A stretch of DNA of 64,000 nucleotides from assembly GCF_000350085.1 (NCBI RefSeq), contig NZ_CAUM01000112.1, forward strand, positions 1 to 64,000, given 5' to 3'. Made by a program: the position numbers and the translations under genes. The number at the start of each line of letters is the position of its first letter. The first letter of the stretch is position 1. The notes under the pieces are model-generated. The model had not been told where the DNA came from. It searched no databases and worked only from the letters and a program-made list of their open reading frames with translations. Source of the DNA: Mesorhizobium metallidurans STM 2683. GTDB taxonomy: Bacteria; Pseudomonadota; Alphaproteobacteria; Rhizobiales; Rhizobiaceae. Positions 9,605 through 18,786 of the stretch are shown here, piece by piece.

Positions 9605-10744
9605 TCAGATGATGACGACCTTGGTGCCTATTTTCACCCGGCGGTAAAGGTCCATGACGTGCTCGTTGACCATGCGGTAGCAGCCGTTGGAGGCGCTGGT
9701 TCCGATCGACTGCGGCGCGATGGTGCCGTGAATGCGCAGGTAGGTGTCCTTCTTGCCGTCATAGAGATAGATGGCGCGCGCGCCGAGCGGATTTTCGCCG
9801 CCGCCGGGCATGCCATCCTTGTACTTGCCGTAGAGCCGGGGTTCGCGCTTCTGCATGTCCAGCGTCGGAATCCAGCGCGGCCACTCCTGCTTGTCGCCGA
9901 CGGCAACCGTGCCCTTGAACTGCAGGCCTTCACGGCCGACAGCGATCGCGTAGCGGCGGGCAGTCGAAGAGGATTCGACGAGATAGAGGCGGCGTGCGCT
10001 GGTGTCGATGACGATGGTGCCCGGATCGTAGCCGGAGAACTCGACCTCCTGAGGCACGAATTCCGGCTTGACCTTGAACTGCCGCTTGGCTTCCTTCGTT
10101 TCGAGTGCGGCGTCGAGCGCGCGCGTCTCGGGAAGCAGCGACATCGACGATGACGAGGACGTGCCGCCGAACAGGCCGGCGAAGAGCCCGATGCTCCGCG
10201 GTTTCTGCCCGACCGCCTCGCTGCGCAATTCGCCGTTATTGCCGGTCAGCGCGACATTCATGGCCTCGGCCGGAAGTGGTTCCGCCGACTGGATCGGCGC
10301 GATCGGCTGAACCGGCTCGATGAGCTTGACGGTCTTCTTCTTGGCCGGCTTGGCGTCAGCCACCCTGGCCTCGGCGGCGGGCTGCTCCTTCTTGCCCAGA
10401 TTCTTCTTGGCGAGGAACGCCTGCCGGTCCGCATCCGCCTTGGCTTTGGCCGCGGCGCGCATCGCCAGCTTTCTGGCCTCGAGCGCCTTGGCCTTGGCGG
10501 CGTCCCTGTCGGCCGCGATCTTGGCTTCGATCTTGCCGATCTGGGCAAGGTCGTCAGAGGTCGGATTTTTCTTCTTCTTGAGAAGTCTCAGTTGCGCCGC
10601 GTCGCTTTTTGCCGCGGCGTTGATCACATCGGTTGTTACTGCGGCTTTGGGAGCCGAACTGCCCGCCGGCATGGCCGCGTAAGCGGGTGCACTCAGGCCG
10701 AGCACGGCACAAAGGCCGGCTAAAATGAAGCTGCGAAGCTGCAT
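9605..10744 (-). CDS. L,D-transpeptidase (YkuD domain), exported
   Basis: 379 residues from ATG 10744, which is followed by a clean signal peptide (MQLRSFILAGLCAVLGLSAP, cut near AYA-AMP). The middle is a low-complexity Lys/Ala-rich linker (about 55-130). The C-terminus is a YkuD domain with H339-G and the catalytic SNGC355YR motif. Such enzymes make 3-3 peptidoglycan crosslinks or attach proteins to peptidoglycan in the periplasm. Rhizobiales use L,D-crosslinks heavily. The upstream part of the longer open frame is rejected because it would bury the signal peptide. It lies 215 bases after secG with its own terminator. Confidence 0.9.
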   Translation of the reverse strand: MQLRSFILAGLCAVLGLSAPAYAAMPAGSSAPKAAVTTDVINAAAKSDAAQLRLLKKKKNPTSDDLAQIGKIEAKIAADRDAAKAKALEARKLAMRAAAKAKADADRQAFLAKKNLGKKEQPAAEARVADAKPAKKKTVKLIEPVQPIAPIQSAEPLPAEAMNVALTGNNGELRSEAVGQKPRSIGLFAGLFGGTSSSSSMSLLPETRALDAALETKEAKRQFKVKPEFVPQEVEFSGYDPGTIVIDTSARRLYLVESSSTARRYAIAVGREGLQFKGTVAVGDKQEWPRWIPTLDMQKREPRLYGKYKDGMPGGGENPLGARAIYLYDGKKDTYLRIHGTIAPQSIGTSASNGCYRMVNEHVMDLYRRVKIGTKVVII

Positions 10745-10788
10745 GGCGAAGATCCGATCGTTCAATGCTTGTTGCCCACGGCGTCGCC

Positions 10789-10809
10789 CGGCGTCCCCCA
10801 AGGACGCCG
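10789..10809. other. Hairpin in the secG / L,D-transpeptidase gap
   Basis: CGGCGTCC 10789-10796 and GGACGCCG 10802-10809 form a perfect 8-bp stem with a 5-base loop. No T run follows on either strand. It lies in the 215-base gap and could be a weak secG terminator or part of the transpeptidase leader. Confidence 0.35.
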
Positions 10810-10959
10810 AAAGTGCCGCGCGCAATCTATAATCGATTAGCCGGAGTCGCCTCAAGCGCGCCGTCGTGCCGCGCCCGGTCGAATCTTCGTGATCGTGCGG
10901 CATTTGCCGCGACTGTGTTCAAACAACAACAGATCGCGGCGCCGGACGTTTACCAATTG

Positions 10960-11433
10960 TTATTGATTTGGGACCTGCGGTGTGACCGGCAAGGTGACGC
11001 CGTTCGTTGCCGGCGGTGTGGTCGAACCCGCCGCGGGCGGCGAAGCCGGAGCGGTTGCCGGGGGCGTCGCCGCGGCGTCATTGCCGGAGGGCGGTGCCGG
11101 TGCCGTGGTGCCGGAGGGCGGCGTTGGCGCCGTGGTGCCGGGCAACTGATCGAGCACGCCCTTGCCCGCGCCATCCGTTGCCGGCACGCGGTCTAGAATG
11201 TCGATCGGCTTCTCGCCGTAACGGGCGACGATCGACAACGTCAGCGAGGTGGCGAAGAAAGCCGCCGCCAGGATCGCCGTCGCCCGCGTCAGCGCGTTGG
11301 CGGCGCCGCGCGCGGTCATGAAGCCGGATCCGCCGCCGATGCCGAGGCCGCCGCCTTCGGAGCGCTGCAAGAGCACCACGCCGACAAGAGCGAGCACGAC
11401 CATGAGGTGGACGACGATCAGTACGGTTTCCAT
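10960..11433 (-). CDS. secG: Preprotein translocase subunit SecG
   Basis: 157 residues. The N-terminal half has the two SecG helices: METVLIVVHLMVVLALVGVV, then after LLQRSEGGGLGIGGGSGF the second, LTRATAILAAAFFATSLTLS. It is a small partner of SecYE that aids protein export. The last 75 or so residues are a Pro/Ala/Thr tail with near repeats (TTAPTPPSG, TTAPAPPSG), longer than in E. coli SecG. It lies between tpiA and the transpeptidase, all on the minus strand. Confidence 0.93.
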   Translation of the reverse strand: METVLIVVHLMVVLALVGVVLLQRSEGGGLGIGGGSGFMTARGAANALTRATAILAAAFFATSLTLSIVARYGEKPIDILDRVPATDGAGKGVLDQLPGTTAPTPPSGTTAPAPPSGNDAAATPPATAPASPPAAGSTTPPATNGVTLPVTPQVPNQ

Positions 11434-11609
11434 AGTTTATCCTGGCAAAGCCCTGCGCGGCCGCGGATACGGCCGGTGATTTGGAGGCGGCTCAATACAA
11501 TGCTTTGACGGCATTTCCAAGCCCGTGGCCGGAATATGGGTAGCAATGCGCCCTTTGCAACGATTTCAGCCGCCGCGCGGCCCGCAGGAAGTCAATGATA
11601 GGCCGGATA

Positions 11610-12377
11610 TTACGAGATATTCCGATAGGCTTCGGCGATGCCGAGAAAGTCCGCCGCCTTCAAACTGGCGCCGCCGACCAGCGCGCCATCGACATTCCTG
11701 ACGCCGAGCAGTTCGACCGCGTTGGACGGCTTGACCGAGCCGCCATAGAGGATGCGCATCTTCGCCGCGGCACTGCCAAGCTTTTCCGACAGTTTTTCGC
11801 GGATATGCGCATGCGCTTCGGCGACATCGGCGGCAGTGGGCGTCAGTCCGGTGCCGATCGCCCATACCGGCTCGTAGGCGATGATGGTGTTCGACGCCGT
11901 GGCGTCCGGCGGCACCGAGCCGGCGATCTGGCGCGACAGCACGTCGAGCGTGTTACCGGCTTCGCGTTCGGCCCTCGTCTCGCCGATGCAGACGACGGCC
12001 ACCAGCCCGGCGCGCCATGCCGCCGACGCCTTGGCCTGAACTGTCGCGTCGTCCTCGCCGCTTTGCTCACGGCATTCGGAATGACCGACAATGACGTGGC
12101 TGGCGCCGGCATCCTTCAGCATCTCGGCCGAAATACAGCCGGTGTAGGCGCCGCTTTCCTTGGTGTGGCAATCCTCACCCCCGGCCCTGACCGGCGTGCG
12201 CGACAAAATCTCCGCGGCATGCGCAAGCAGAGTCGCCGGAACGCAGACCAGCGCTTCGGTCTCCGCATCGAGCCCGCTCATGAAGCCGTTGCCGATCATC
12301 CTGAGCTCGTTGAGCGAGGCGCTGGTGCCGTTCATTTTCCAGTTGCCGGCGACAAGCGGGCGGATTCCTGGCGTCAT
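11610..12377 (-). CDS. tpiA: Triose-phosphate isomerase
   Basis: 255 residues with the full TIM-barrel signature: catalytic Lys14 in GNWKMN, the catalytic His region VIVGHSECR, the catalytic Glu in [11 protein letters not shown], and the phosphate-binding YGGSVKP. It interconverts dihydroxyacetone phosphate and glyceraldehyde-3-phosphate. It is divergent from ppiD across 144 bases and upstream of secG (176-base gap). Confidence 0.97.
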   Translation of the reverse strand: MTPGIRPLVAGNWKMNGTSASLNELRMIGNGFMSGLDAETEALVCVPATLLAHAAEILSRTPVRAGGEDCHTKESGAYTGCISAEMLKDAGASHVIVGHSECREQSGEDDATVQAKASAAWRAGLVAVVCIGETRAEREAGNTLDVLSRQIAGSVPPDATASNTIIAYEPVWAIGTGLTPTAADVAEAHAHIREKLSEKLGSAAAKMRILYGGSVKPSNAVELLGVRNVDGALVGGASLKAADFLGIAEAYRNIS

Positions 12378-12521
12378 TGTTTTGCTTCTCCGGGCGACAT
12401 TCAGCCCAAGCCCTCACTACCAAAATCAGGCCACAAAGCAATCGACAGTGGGCCGGAAGGACGCTATTGCGCTTGTTTCAGGAACGGCGCATGCGAAAAT
12501 GCGCAAAAATCGGAAGTAAAC

Positions 12522-14414
12522 ATGCTTGGTACGTTGAGAAGCGCGGCGGGAACCTGGGTCGCGAAACTGTTGCTGTCTTTGCTGGTGTTGAGTTTCCTCG
12601 TCTGGGGCATCTCCGGACGGCTTATGGGCGGTCTCGGAGGCAAGGACGCCGTGATCACGGCCGGAGGCACGAAAGTGTCGATCAACGAGTATCGCCTCGC
12701 CTATGATCGTCAGATCAGCCTGATGTCGCAGCAATTCGGCCAGCGCATCACCCGCGAGCAGGCGACGGCGCTCGGCATCGACAACCAGGTGCTGGCGCAG
12801 CTCGTTTCGGGCGCCGTCCTCGACGAGCAGGCCCGCAAGCTCGGGCTCGGCCTCTCCAAGGACCGGCTGGCCGAACTCGCGCGCGATGACCCGGCGTTCA
12901 AGGGGCCTGGGGGCAAGTTCGACAGGCGGACTTTCGACTATATGCTGCAACAGGCCGGCATGCGGCCTGAAGACTATCTCAGGAACCGCGCCCAGGTGGC
13001 GGTGCGCCAGCAGATCGTCGAGGCGGTGTCCGACGGTCTCAAAGCCCCGGACGCCTTCTTCAAGGCGGTCGCGCTCTATCGCGGCGAAGACCGCACCATC
13101 GACTACGTGACCCTGTCGAAATCGTTGGTCGGGCCGATCGAAGCGCCGTCCGACACAGCACTTTCGGCCTATTTCGAGGAAAACAAGAAGACCTATGCGG
13201 CGCCGGAATACCGCAAATTCTCCTACGTCCGGCTCGAACCGCAAGACATCATGGATTTGAGCGCCGTGAGCGACCAACAGGTCAGCGACGATTACAACAA
13301 GAACAAGGCGCGTTACACCACGCAGGAACTGCGCACCATCGAACAGCTCGTCTTCAAGACGCCTGAAGCCGCCAAGGCCGCGCTCGATTCGCTCCAGACC
13401 GGCGCAACCTTCGACAAAATCGTCGCCGCCGAGGGCAAGGCGCCGGCCGATACGCTGCTTGGTACGCTGGCCCGGGACAAGATCGCGGACAAGGCAGTGG
13501 CGGATGCGGCGTTCGCGCTCAACGTCAATGAAGTCAGCCCGGTCGTGCAAGGCGCCTTCGGTCCGGTGCTGCTGCGCGTCACCGATATCAAACCCGAAGT
13601 GGTAAAGCCGCTGGCCGAGGTGTCCGCCGAGATCCGCAAGGATCTGGCGCTGGGCGAGGCAAGCCGTATCCTGCTGGATGTACGTGACAGTTACGACGAC
13701 ACCCGCGCCTCGGGTAGCACGCTTGCGGAAGCGGCCGCCAAACTGAAGCTCAAGCTCGTCACCATCGACGCGATCGATCGCACCGGCCAGACGCCGGACG
13801 CCACCATCGTCAAGGACCTGCCGGAATCCCCTGAGCTCATCAAGGGCGTCTTCAGCGCCGAGCCGGGCACCGAAAACGACGCCATCACCACGGCCGACAA
13901 CGGCTTCGTGTTCTACGAGGTGGACGACATCACGCCGGCCCGCGACCGTACGCTGGATGAAGTCCGCCAGAAGGTGGTGGCCGACTGGACGGCGGCGGAA
14001 ACGACCAAGCGGCTCACCGCAAAGGCGGGCGAACTCGAAAAGCGTCTCAAGGCCGGCGCCACGCTCGATGTGATCGCCGGCGAGCTCAAGCTTGAGAAGC
14101 AGACCAAGCGCGGCGTCAAGCGCGAGGCCGACGACGTCGATTTCGGCAAGGAAGGGGCGGCTGCCATGTTCGGCGTCGGCGAAAGCGGGACCGGCCTGAT
14201 CCCCTCGCCTACCGGTGACGGACAGATCCTGTACAAGGTCGCCGAGGTCTTCGAGCCTGCCGGCGCCGATGCCAGCTCCTTGCCGGACGATGTGCAGAAA
14301 TCCTTCACGTCAGGCATGTCCGACGACCTGCTCGACCAGCTGGTGGCGCAGTTGCAGACGCAATACGACGTTCGCATCGACCAGACCGCCGTTGCCCAAG
14401 CCCTGACCAGATGA
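12522..14414 (+). CDS. ppiD: Membrane-anchored periplasmic peptidyl-prolyl isomerase (PpiD/SurA type)
   Basis: 630 residues. An N-terminal signal anchor (about 14-34, [20 protein letters not shown]) precedes a SurA-like chaperone domain (about 40-170) and a parvulin domain (about 240-355: [34 protein letters not shown]), then a helical tail. It should help outer-membrane proteins leave the Sec translocon. The open frame reaches much further upstream but there it runs antisense to tpiA. ATG 12522, at the first residue of the conserved anchor, is the credible start. The stop overlaps trpD as ATGA. Confidence 0.88.
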   Translation: MLGTLRSAAGTWVAKLLLSLLVLSFLVWGISGRLMGGLGGKDAVITAGGTKVSINEYRLAYDRQISLMSQQFGQRITREQATALGIDNQVLAQLVSGAVLDEQARKLGLGLSKDRLAELARDDPAFKGPGGKFDRRTFDYMLQQAGMRPEDYLRNRAQVAVRQQIVEAVSDGLKAPDAFFKAVALYRGEDRTIDYVTLSKSLVGPIEAPSDTALSAYFEENKKTYAAPEYRKFSYVRLEPQDIMDLSAVSDQQVSDDYNKNKARYTTQELRTIEQLVFKTPEAAKAALDSLQTGATFDKIVAAEGKAPADTLLGTLARDKIADKAVADAAFALNVNEVSPVVQGAFGPVLLRVTDIKPEVVKPLAEVSAEIRKDLALGEASRILLDVRDSYDDTRASGSTLAEAAAKLKLKLVTIDAIDRTGQTPDATIVKDLPESPELIKGVFSAEPGTENDAITTADNGFVFYEVDDITPARDRTLDEVRQKVVADWTAAETTKRLTAKAGELEKRLKAGATLDVIAGELKLEKQTKRGVKREADDVDFGKEGAAAMFGVGESGTGLIPSPTGDGQILYKVAEVFEPAGADASSLPDDVQKSFTSGMSDDLLDQLVAQLQTQYDVRIDQTAVAQALTR

Positions 14415-15421
14415 GCGCGCTGAAGACCCATATTGCCAAGATCGCCACGGGAACCGCGCTTTCCTTTGAGGAAGCGCTCGAGGCTTTCGACATCATCATG
14501 TCGGGCGACGCTACGCCCGGCCAGATCGGCGGCTTCCTGATGGCGCTGCGCGTGCGCGGCGAAACGGTGAGCGAGATTTCCGGCGCCGTCGCCACGATGC
14601 GCGCCAAGATGCTGCGCGTCGATGCGCCCGCCGGCGCCATCGACATCGTCGGCACCGGCGGCGACAACTCGCATTCGGTCAACATTTCGACTGCATCCGC
14701 CTTCGTCATCGCCGCCAGCGGCGTCCCGGTGGCCAAGCACGGCAATCGCGGCCTGTCCTCGCAGACCGGGGCCGCCGACGTGCTGATCGCTCTCGGCGTC
14801 AAGATCGACATCCCGCCGGAAACGATCGGCCGCTGCATCCATGAGGCCGGCGTCGGCTTCATGTTCGCGCCGGCGCATCATCCTGCCATGAAGCATGTCG
14901 GCCCGATCCGGGTCGAACTCGGCACGCGCACCATCTTCAACCTGCTTGGCCCGCTGTCCAACCCGGCCGGCGTCAGCAGGCAGATGGTCGGCGTGTTCCT
15001 GCCGGAATGGATCATGCCGGTGGCCGAGACATTGAAAGCACTGGGCGCCGACCATGCCTGGGTCGCCCATGGCGACGGCTATGACGAGATCACCACCACC
15101 GGCGAGACCCAAGTGGCCGAGCTGGTCGGCGGCGAGATCCGCAGCTTTACGCTGACCCCGGAAGCCGTCGGGCTGAAGCGCCACACCAAGGACGAGCTGC
15201 GCGGCGGCGACGCCGCCTACAACGCCAAGGCCATGCGCGACATGCTGGCAGGCGCTGCCGGCGCCTATCGCGACACGGTGCTGATGAATGCCGGCGCCGG
15301 GCTGGTGGTGGCGGGCAAGGCAACCACGCTGGCCGACGGCATGGCGAGTGCTGCGCAAGCCATCGACAGCGGCCGGGCGCTAAAGGTGCTCGACAGGCTG
15401 GTCGCGATTTCGAACGGATAG
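14411..15421 (+). CDS. trpD: Anthranilate phosphoribosyltransferase
   Basis: 336 residues. The phosphoribosyl-pyrophosphate loop [14 protein letters not shown] and [17 protein letters not shown] identify the family. It makes phosphoribosyl-anthranilate in tryptophan synthesis. It overlaps ppiD by 4 bases and precedes trpC by 3, so the three genes should be translated as a coupled unit. The other trp genes are outside the window. Confidence 0.96.
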   Translation: MSALKTHIAKIATGTALSFEEALEAFDIIMSGDATPGQIGGFLMALRVRGETVSEISGAVATMRAKMLRVDAPAGAIDIVGTGGDNSHSVNISTASAFVIAASGVPVAKHGNRGLSSQTGAADVLIALGVKIDIPPETIGRCIHEAGVGFMFAPAHHPAMKHVGPIRVELGTRTIFNLLGPLSNPAGVSRQMVGVFLPEWIMPVAETLKALGADHAWVAHGDGYDEITTTGETQVAELVGGEIRSFTLTPEAVGLKRHTKDELRGGDAAYNAKAMRDMLAGAAGAYRDTVLMNAGAGLVVAGKATTLADGMASAAQAIDSGRALKVLDRLVAISNG

Positions 15422-15424
15422 GGA

Positions 15425-16237
15425 ATGGCTGATATCCTGCGCAAGATCGAGGCCTACAAGCGCGACGAGATCGCCGCGGCGAAGGCGCGTGTGCCGCTGG
15501 CCGATATCAAGGCGCGGGCGAAGGACGCCGATGCGCCGCGCGGCTTTCTCGCGGCGCTTGAGGCCAGACGCATAGCCGGTGGTTTCGCGCTGATTGCCGA
15601 GATCAAGAAGGCGAGCCCTTCCAAGGGCCTGATCCGCGCCGACTTCGACCCGCCGGCACTGGCCAGCGCCTATGCGAAAGGCGGCGCTGCCTGCCTTTCC
15701 GTGCTGACCGACGCGCCGTCCTTCCACGGCGCGCCCGAATTTCTCACCACGGCACGCAGCGCCGTGGCTTTGCCAGCACTGCGCAAGGATTTCCTGTTCG
15801 ATCCGTACCAGGTTTACGAGGCGCGCGCCTGGGGTGCGGACGCTATCCTCATCATCATGGCCAGCGTCGATGACGCCATGGCCAGTGAACTCGAATCGAC
15901 GGCCTTCGCGCTTGGCATGGATGCGCTGGTCGAAGTGCATGACGAAGCCGAGATGGAGCGGGCATTGAAACTGTCGTCCCGCCTGATCGGCATCAACAAC
16001 CGCAATCTCAGGACGTTCGAAACCAGCATCGAGACCTCGGAGCGGCTGGCCGCGATGGTGCCGGCCGACCTGCTGCTGGTCAGCGAGAGCGGTATCTTTT
16101 CACATGACGACTGCCGCCGGCTGGAAAAGAGCGGCATCGGCACTTTCCTTGTCGGCGAGAGCCTGATGCGGCAACAGGACGTGGCCGCCGCGACGCGCTC
16201 GCTGTTGACCGGCAAGGCTCCCGCCGAGGCGATCTGA
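15425..16237 (+). CDS. trpC: Indole-3-glycerol phosphate synthase
   Basis: 270 residues, a TIM barrel. Motifs are [14 protein letters not shown] with the catalytic Lys and Glu region, [33 protein letters not shown] and LVSESGI. It is a stand-alone enzyme, not fused to TrpF. It acts after TrpD and TrpF, closing the indole ring. Confidence 0.96.
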   Translation: MADILRKIEAYKRDEIAAAKARVPLADIKARAKDADAPRGFLAALEARRIAGGFALIAEIKKASPSKGLIRADFDPPALASAYAKGGAACLSVLTDAPSFHGAPEFLTTARSAVALPALRKDFLFDPYQVYEARAWGADAILIIMASVDDAMASELESTAFALGMDALVEVHDEAEMERALKLSSRLIGINNRNLRTFETSIETSERLAAMVPADLLLVSESGIFSHDDCRRLEKSGIGTFLVGESLMRQQDVAAATRSLLTGKAPAEAI

Positions 16238-16239
16238 AG

Positions 16240-16722
16240 ATGACAACCGCCCTCACCCATCTTGGCGCGCAAGGCGAAGCCAATATGGTCGATGTCGGTG
16301 ACAAGGCGGAGACGACGCGCTCGGCGATCGCCGAAGGCTTTGTCTCGATGCGGCCCGAAACACTGGAAATGATCCTGGCGGGCGATGCCAAGAAAGGCGA
16401 CGTGCTCGGCGCGGCGCGTATCGCCGGCATCATGGCCGCCAAGAAGACGCATGAGCTGGTTCCACTCTGCCACCCGCTGCTGCTGACGAAAGTCTCCGTC
16501 GACATCGAGCCGGACCCGTCGCTGCCCGGCCTGAAGGTCACGGCGCTGGCTCGCGTCACCGGCAAGACCGGCGTCGAGATGGAAGCACTGACCGCGGCCT
16601 CGGTCGCTTGCCTGACGATCTACGACATGGCCAAGGCTGTCGACCGCGCAATGGTGATCTCCGGCATCCGGCTGGTGGAAAAGACCGGCGGCAAGTCCGG
16701 CGACTACAAGGCAGGTTCTTAA
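16240..16722 (+). CDS. moaC: Cyclic pyranopterin monophosphate synthase MoaC
   Basis: 160 residues with the family's [13 protein letters not shown], the active-site block [20 protein letters not shown] and the C-terminal GGKSGDY. It converts the MoaA product to cyclic pyranopterin monophosphate, the first stable intermediate of molybdenum cofactor. It starts 2 bases after trpC and its TAA directly abuts the moeA ATG. Confidence 0.97.
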   Translation: MTTALTHLGAQGEANMVDVGDKAETTRSAIAEGFVSMRPETLEMILAGDAKKGDVLGAARIAGIMAAKKTHELVPLCHPLLLTKVSVDIEPDPSLPGLKVTALARVTGKTGVEMEALTAASVACLTIYDMAKAVDRAMVISGIRLVEKTGGKSGDYKAGS

Positions 16723-17928
16723 ATGGCATTGGTTCCGGTCGCCGAGGCGCTCGAACGCCTCCTTGACGGTGCGACGGCGCTGCCGGGCGAGAGCATTGCG
16801 CTGATGGACGCGCCTGACCGGGTTCTGGCCGAGCCCGTGGTGGCGCTGCGCACCCAGCCGCCCTTCAATGCTTCGGCCATGGACGGCTATGCCGCGCGGG
16901 CCGCCGATGTCGCATCCATACCCGCCAGGCTTTCGGTGATCGGCATGGCACCGGCCGGCCGTGGCTTCGAAGGCATTATCGGTCCGGCGCAGGCCGTGCG
17001 CATTTTTACCGGCGCGCCGCTTCCCGCCGGCGCCGACACCATCGTCATTCAGGAGAACGCCAGGGATCTCGGCGGCGGCGGCATCGAAGTGATCGAGCCG
17101 ACGCCGGAATGGCGCAATATCCGTGGCCTTGGGCTCGATTTCTCCAAAGGCGATGTGTTGTTGGAAAAAGGCCGCGTGCTCGATCCAGCGGCGCTGTCAC
17201 TCGCGGCGTCGGCCAATCATCCGCGCGTCAGCGTGGTAAAGCGGCCGCTGGTCGCCATCATCGCCACTGGCGACGAATTGCTGCCGCCCGGCAGCGACCT
17301 CGGGCCCGACCAGATCATCTCGTCCAATGCCTATGGCGTTGCCGCCGCCGCCGCGTCGGTGGGCGCAGATGCCCTCGACCTCGGCATCGCCGCGGACCAC
17401 CATGAAGCGATCGCCACTCTGGTAAAAAGGGCGGTCGCGGCCGGCGCGGATGTCATCGTCACGCTCGGCGGCGCTTCGGTCGGCGATCACGACCTCGTCC
17501 ATGACGTGCTGACCGGCGAAGGCATGACGCTCGATTTCTGGAAGATCGCCATGCGTCCCGGCAAGCCGTTGATGTTCGGGCGGCTGGGCGATGTCAGATG
17601 CATCGGCCTGCCCGGCAACCCGGTGGCGAGCCTGGTCTGTACGCAGCTCTTCCTGAAGCCGCTGCTGGCGCGGCTCGGCGGCCGCGTCCATCGGCAGGAC
17701 ATGCGCGAGGCGCGGCTCGGCACTGCAATGCCGGCGAACGATCTCAGGCAGGATTATGTGCGCGCCGTGGTGACGGAAGAGGCCGGCACACTACTGGCGA
17801 CGCCGTTCGGCATCCAGGATTCCTCGATGCTCAGAATGTTGGCCGACGCCAATGCGCTGATCGTGCGTGAGCCCTTCGCTCCCTCTGCCGCCGCGGGCGC
17901 TGCCTGCAGCGTGCTGATGCTACGCTGA
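16723..17928 (+). CDS. moeA: Molybdopterin molybdenumtransferase MoeA
   Basis: 401 residues. Characteristic motifs are FNASAMDGYA, IFTGAPLPAGADTIVIQE, the MPT-binding IIATGDELLPPG, TLGGASVGDHD and LPGNPVAS. It inserts molybdate into adenylylated molybdopterin. It is directly coupled to moaC, and lexA follows after about 105 bases with its own regulatory site. Confidence 0.96.
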   Translation: MALVPVAEALERLLDGATALPGESIALMDAPDRVLAEPVVALRTQPPFNASAMDGYAARAADVASIPARLSVIGMAPAGRGFEGIIGPAQAVRIFTGAPLPAGADTIVIQENARDLGGGGIEVIEPTPEWRNIRGLGLDFSKGDVLLEKGRVLDPAALSLAASANHPRVSVVKRPLVAIIATGDELLPPGSDLGPDQIISSNAYGVAAAAASVGADALDLGIAADHHEAIATLVKRAVAAGADVIVTLGGASVGDHDLVHDVLTGEGMTLDFWKIAMRPGKPLMFGRLGDVRCIGLPGNPVASLVCTQLFLKPLLARLGGRVHRQDMREARLGTAMPANDLRQDYVRAVVTEEAGTLLATPFGIQDSSMLRMLADANALIVREPFAPSAAAGAACSVLMLR

Positions 17929-17968
17929 ACAAAACGTCAACACATTCATTAAACTTTAAACGGTTGCG

Positions 17969-17983
17969 GAACACAACTGGAAC
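17969..17983. promoter_or_regulatory. SOS box (LexA operator) upstream of lexA
   Basis: GAAC-N7-GAAC on the plus strand (GTTC-N7-GTTC on the other) is an exact match to the alphaproteobacterial LexA operator. It lies 51 bases before the lexA start. A weaker second site, GTTC-N7-GTTT, is at 17995-18009. Together they indicate LexA autoregulation, independent of the upstream moeA operon. Confidence 0.8.
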
Positions 17984-18033
17984 AGATAGTGTTTGTTCTG
18001 GGTTTGTTTTTCTGATTCTGTTTGGGGGCCGCG

Positions 18034-18786
18034 ATGCTGACACGCAAACAACATGAACTGCTGATGTTCATCCACGAAAGGCTGAAGGAAAGCGGCATTC
18101 CCCCCTCGTTCGACGAGATGAAGGAAGCGCTCGATCTCGCCTCCAAATCCGGAATTCATCGGCTGATCACGGCGCTGGAGGAGCGCGGCTTCATTCGCCG
18201 GCTACCGAACCGCGCTCGTGCGCTGGAGGTGCTGCGTCTTCCCGACTCGATTGCCCCCGGCCTCAATGCGGCGCGCAAATTCTCGCCGAGCGTCATTCAG
18301 GGCAGCCTTGGCCAGAACAATTCCGGGCAGGGCAACCTCGGACGGCAGATCAAGCCGGCGCCGTCCCGCATGCCTTCGGCCGGCAATGATGACGACGCCG
18401 TCGCCGCTGTGTCCATTCCGGTGATGGGCCGCATCGCCGCCGGTGTGCCGATCGACGCCATCCAGCACCAGACGCACTCCATCTCGGTGCCGCCCGACAT
18501 GATCATGGGCGGCGAACATTACGCGCTTGAGGTCAAGGGCGATTCGATGATCGAGGCCGGCATTTTCGACGGCGACACGGTCATCATCCGCAACGCCGAC
18601 ACCGCCAGCCCTGGCGAGATCGTCGTGGCGCTGGTCGACGAAGAGGAAGCGACGCTGAAACGGTTCCGCCGCAAGGGCGCCTCGATTGCGCTCGAAGCCG
18701 CCAATCCGGCCTATGAGACGCGCATCTTCGGACCGGACCGGGTCAAGGTGCAAGGCAAGCTCGTCGGTTTGATCCGGCGTTACTGA
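18034..18786 (+). CDS. lexA: SOS repressor LexA
   Basis: 250 residues. The N-terminal winged helix-turn-helix ([20 protein letters not shown]) binds the SOS box. The C-terminal S24 peptidase domain has the self-cleavage bond Ala136-Gly137 in GRIAAGVP, nucleophile Ser171 in GDSMIEAG, and Lys209 in TLKRF. The linker (about 85-125) is longer than in E. coli, as usual in rhizobia. The start at MLTRK fits the family better than an ATG four codons upstream. Its last 7 bases overlap the end of the convergent comEC gene. Confidence 0.96.
   Translation: MLTRKQHELLMFIHERLKESGIPPSFDEMKEALDLASKSGIHRLITALEERGFIRRLPNRARALEVLRLPDSIAPGLNAARKFSPSVIQGSLGQNNSGQGNLGRQIKPAPSRMPSAGNDDDAVAAVSIPVMGRIAAGVPIDAIQHQTHSISVPPDMIMGGEHYALEVKGDSMIEAGIFDGDTVIIRNADTASPGEIVVALVDEEEATLKRFRRKGASIALEAANPAYETRIFGPDRVKVQGKLVGLIRRY

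Noticed and set aside
11595..12521. Upstream extension of ppiD by about 309 codons
   Set aside because: This part is antisense to tpiA, and the PpiD family begins with the membrane anchor at 12522.
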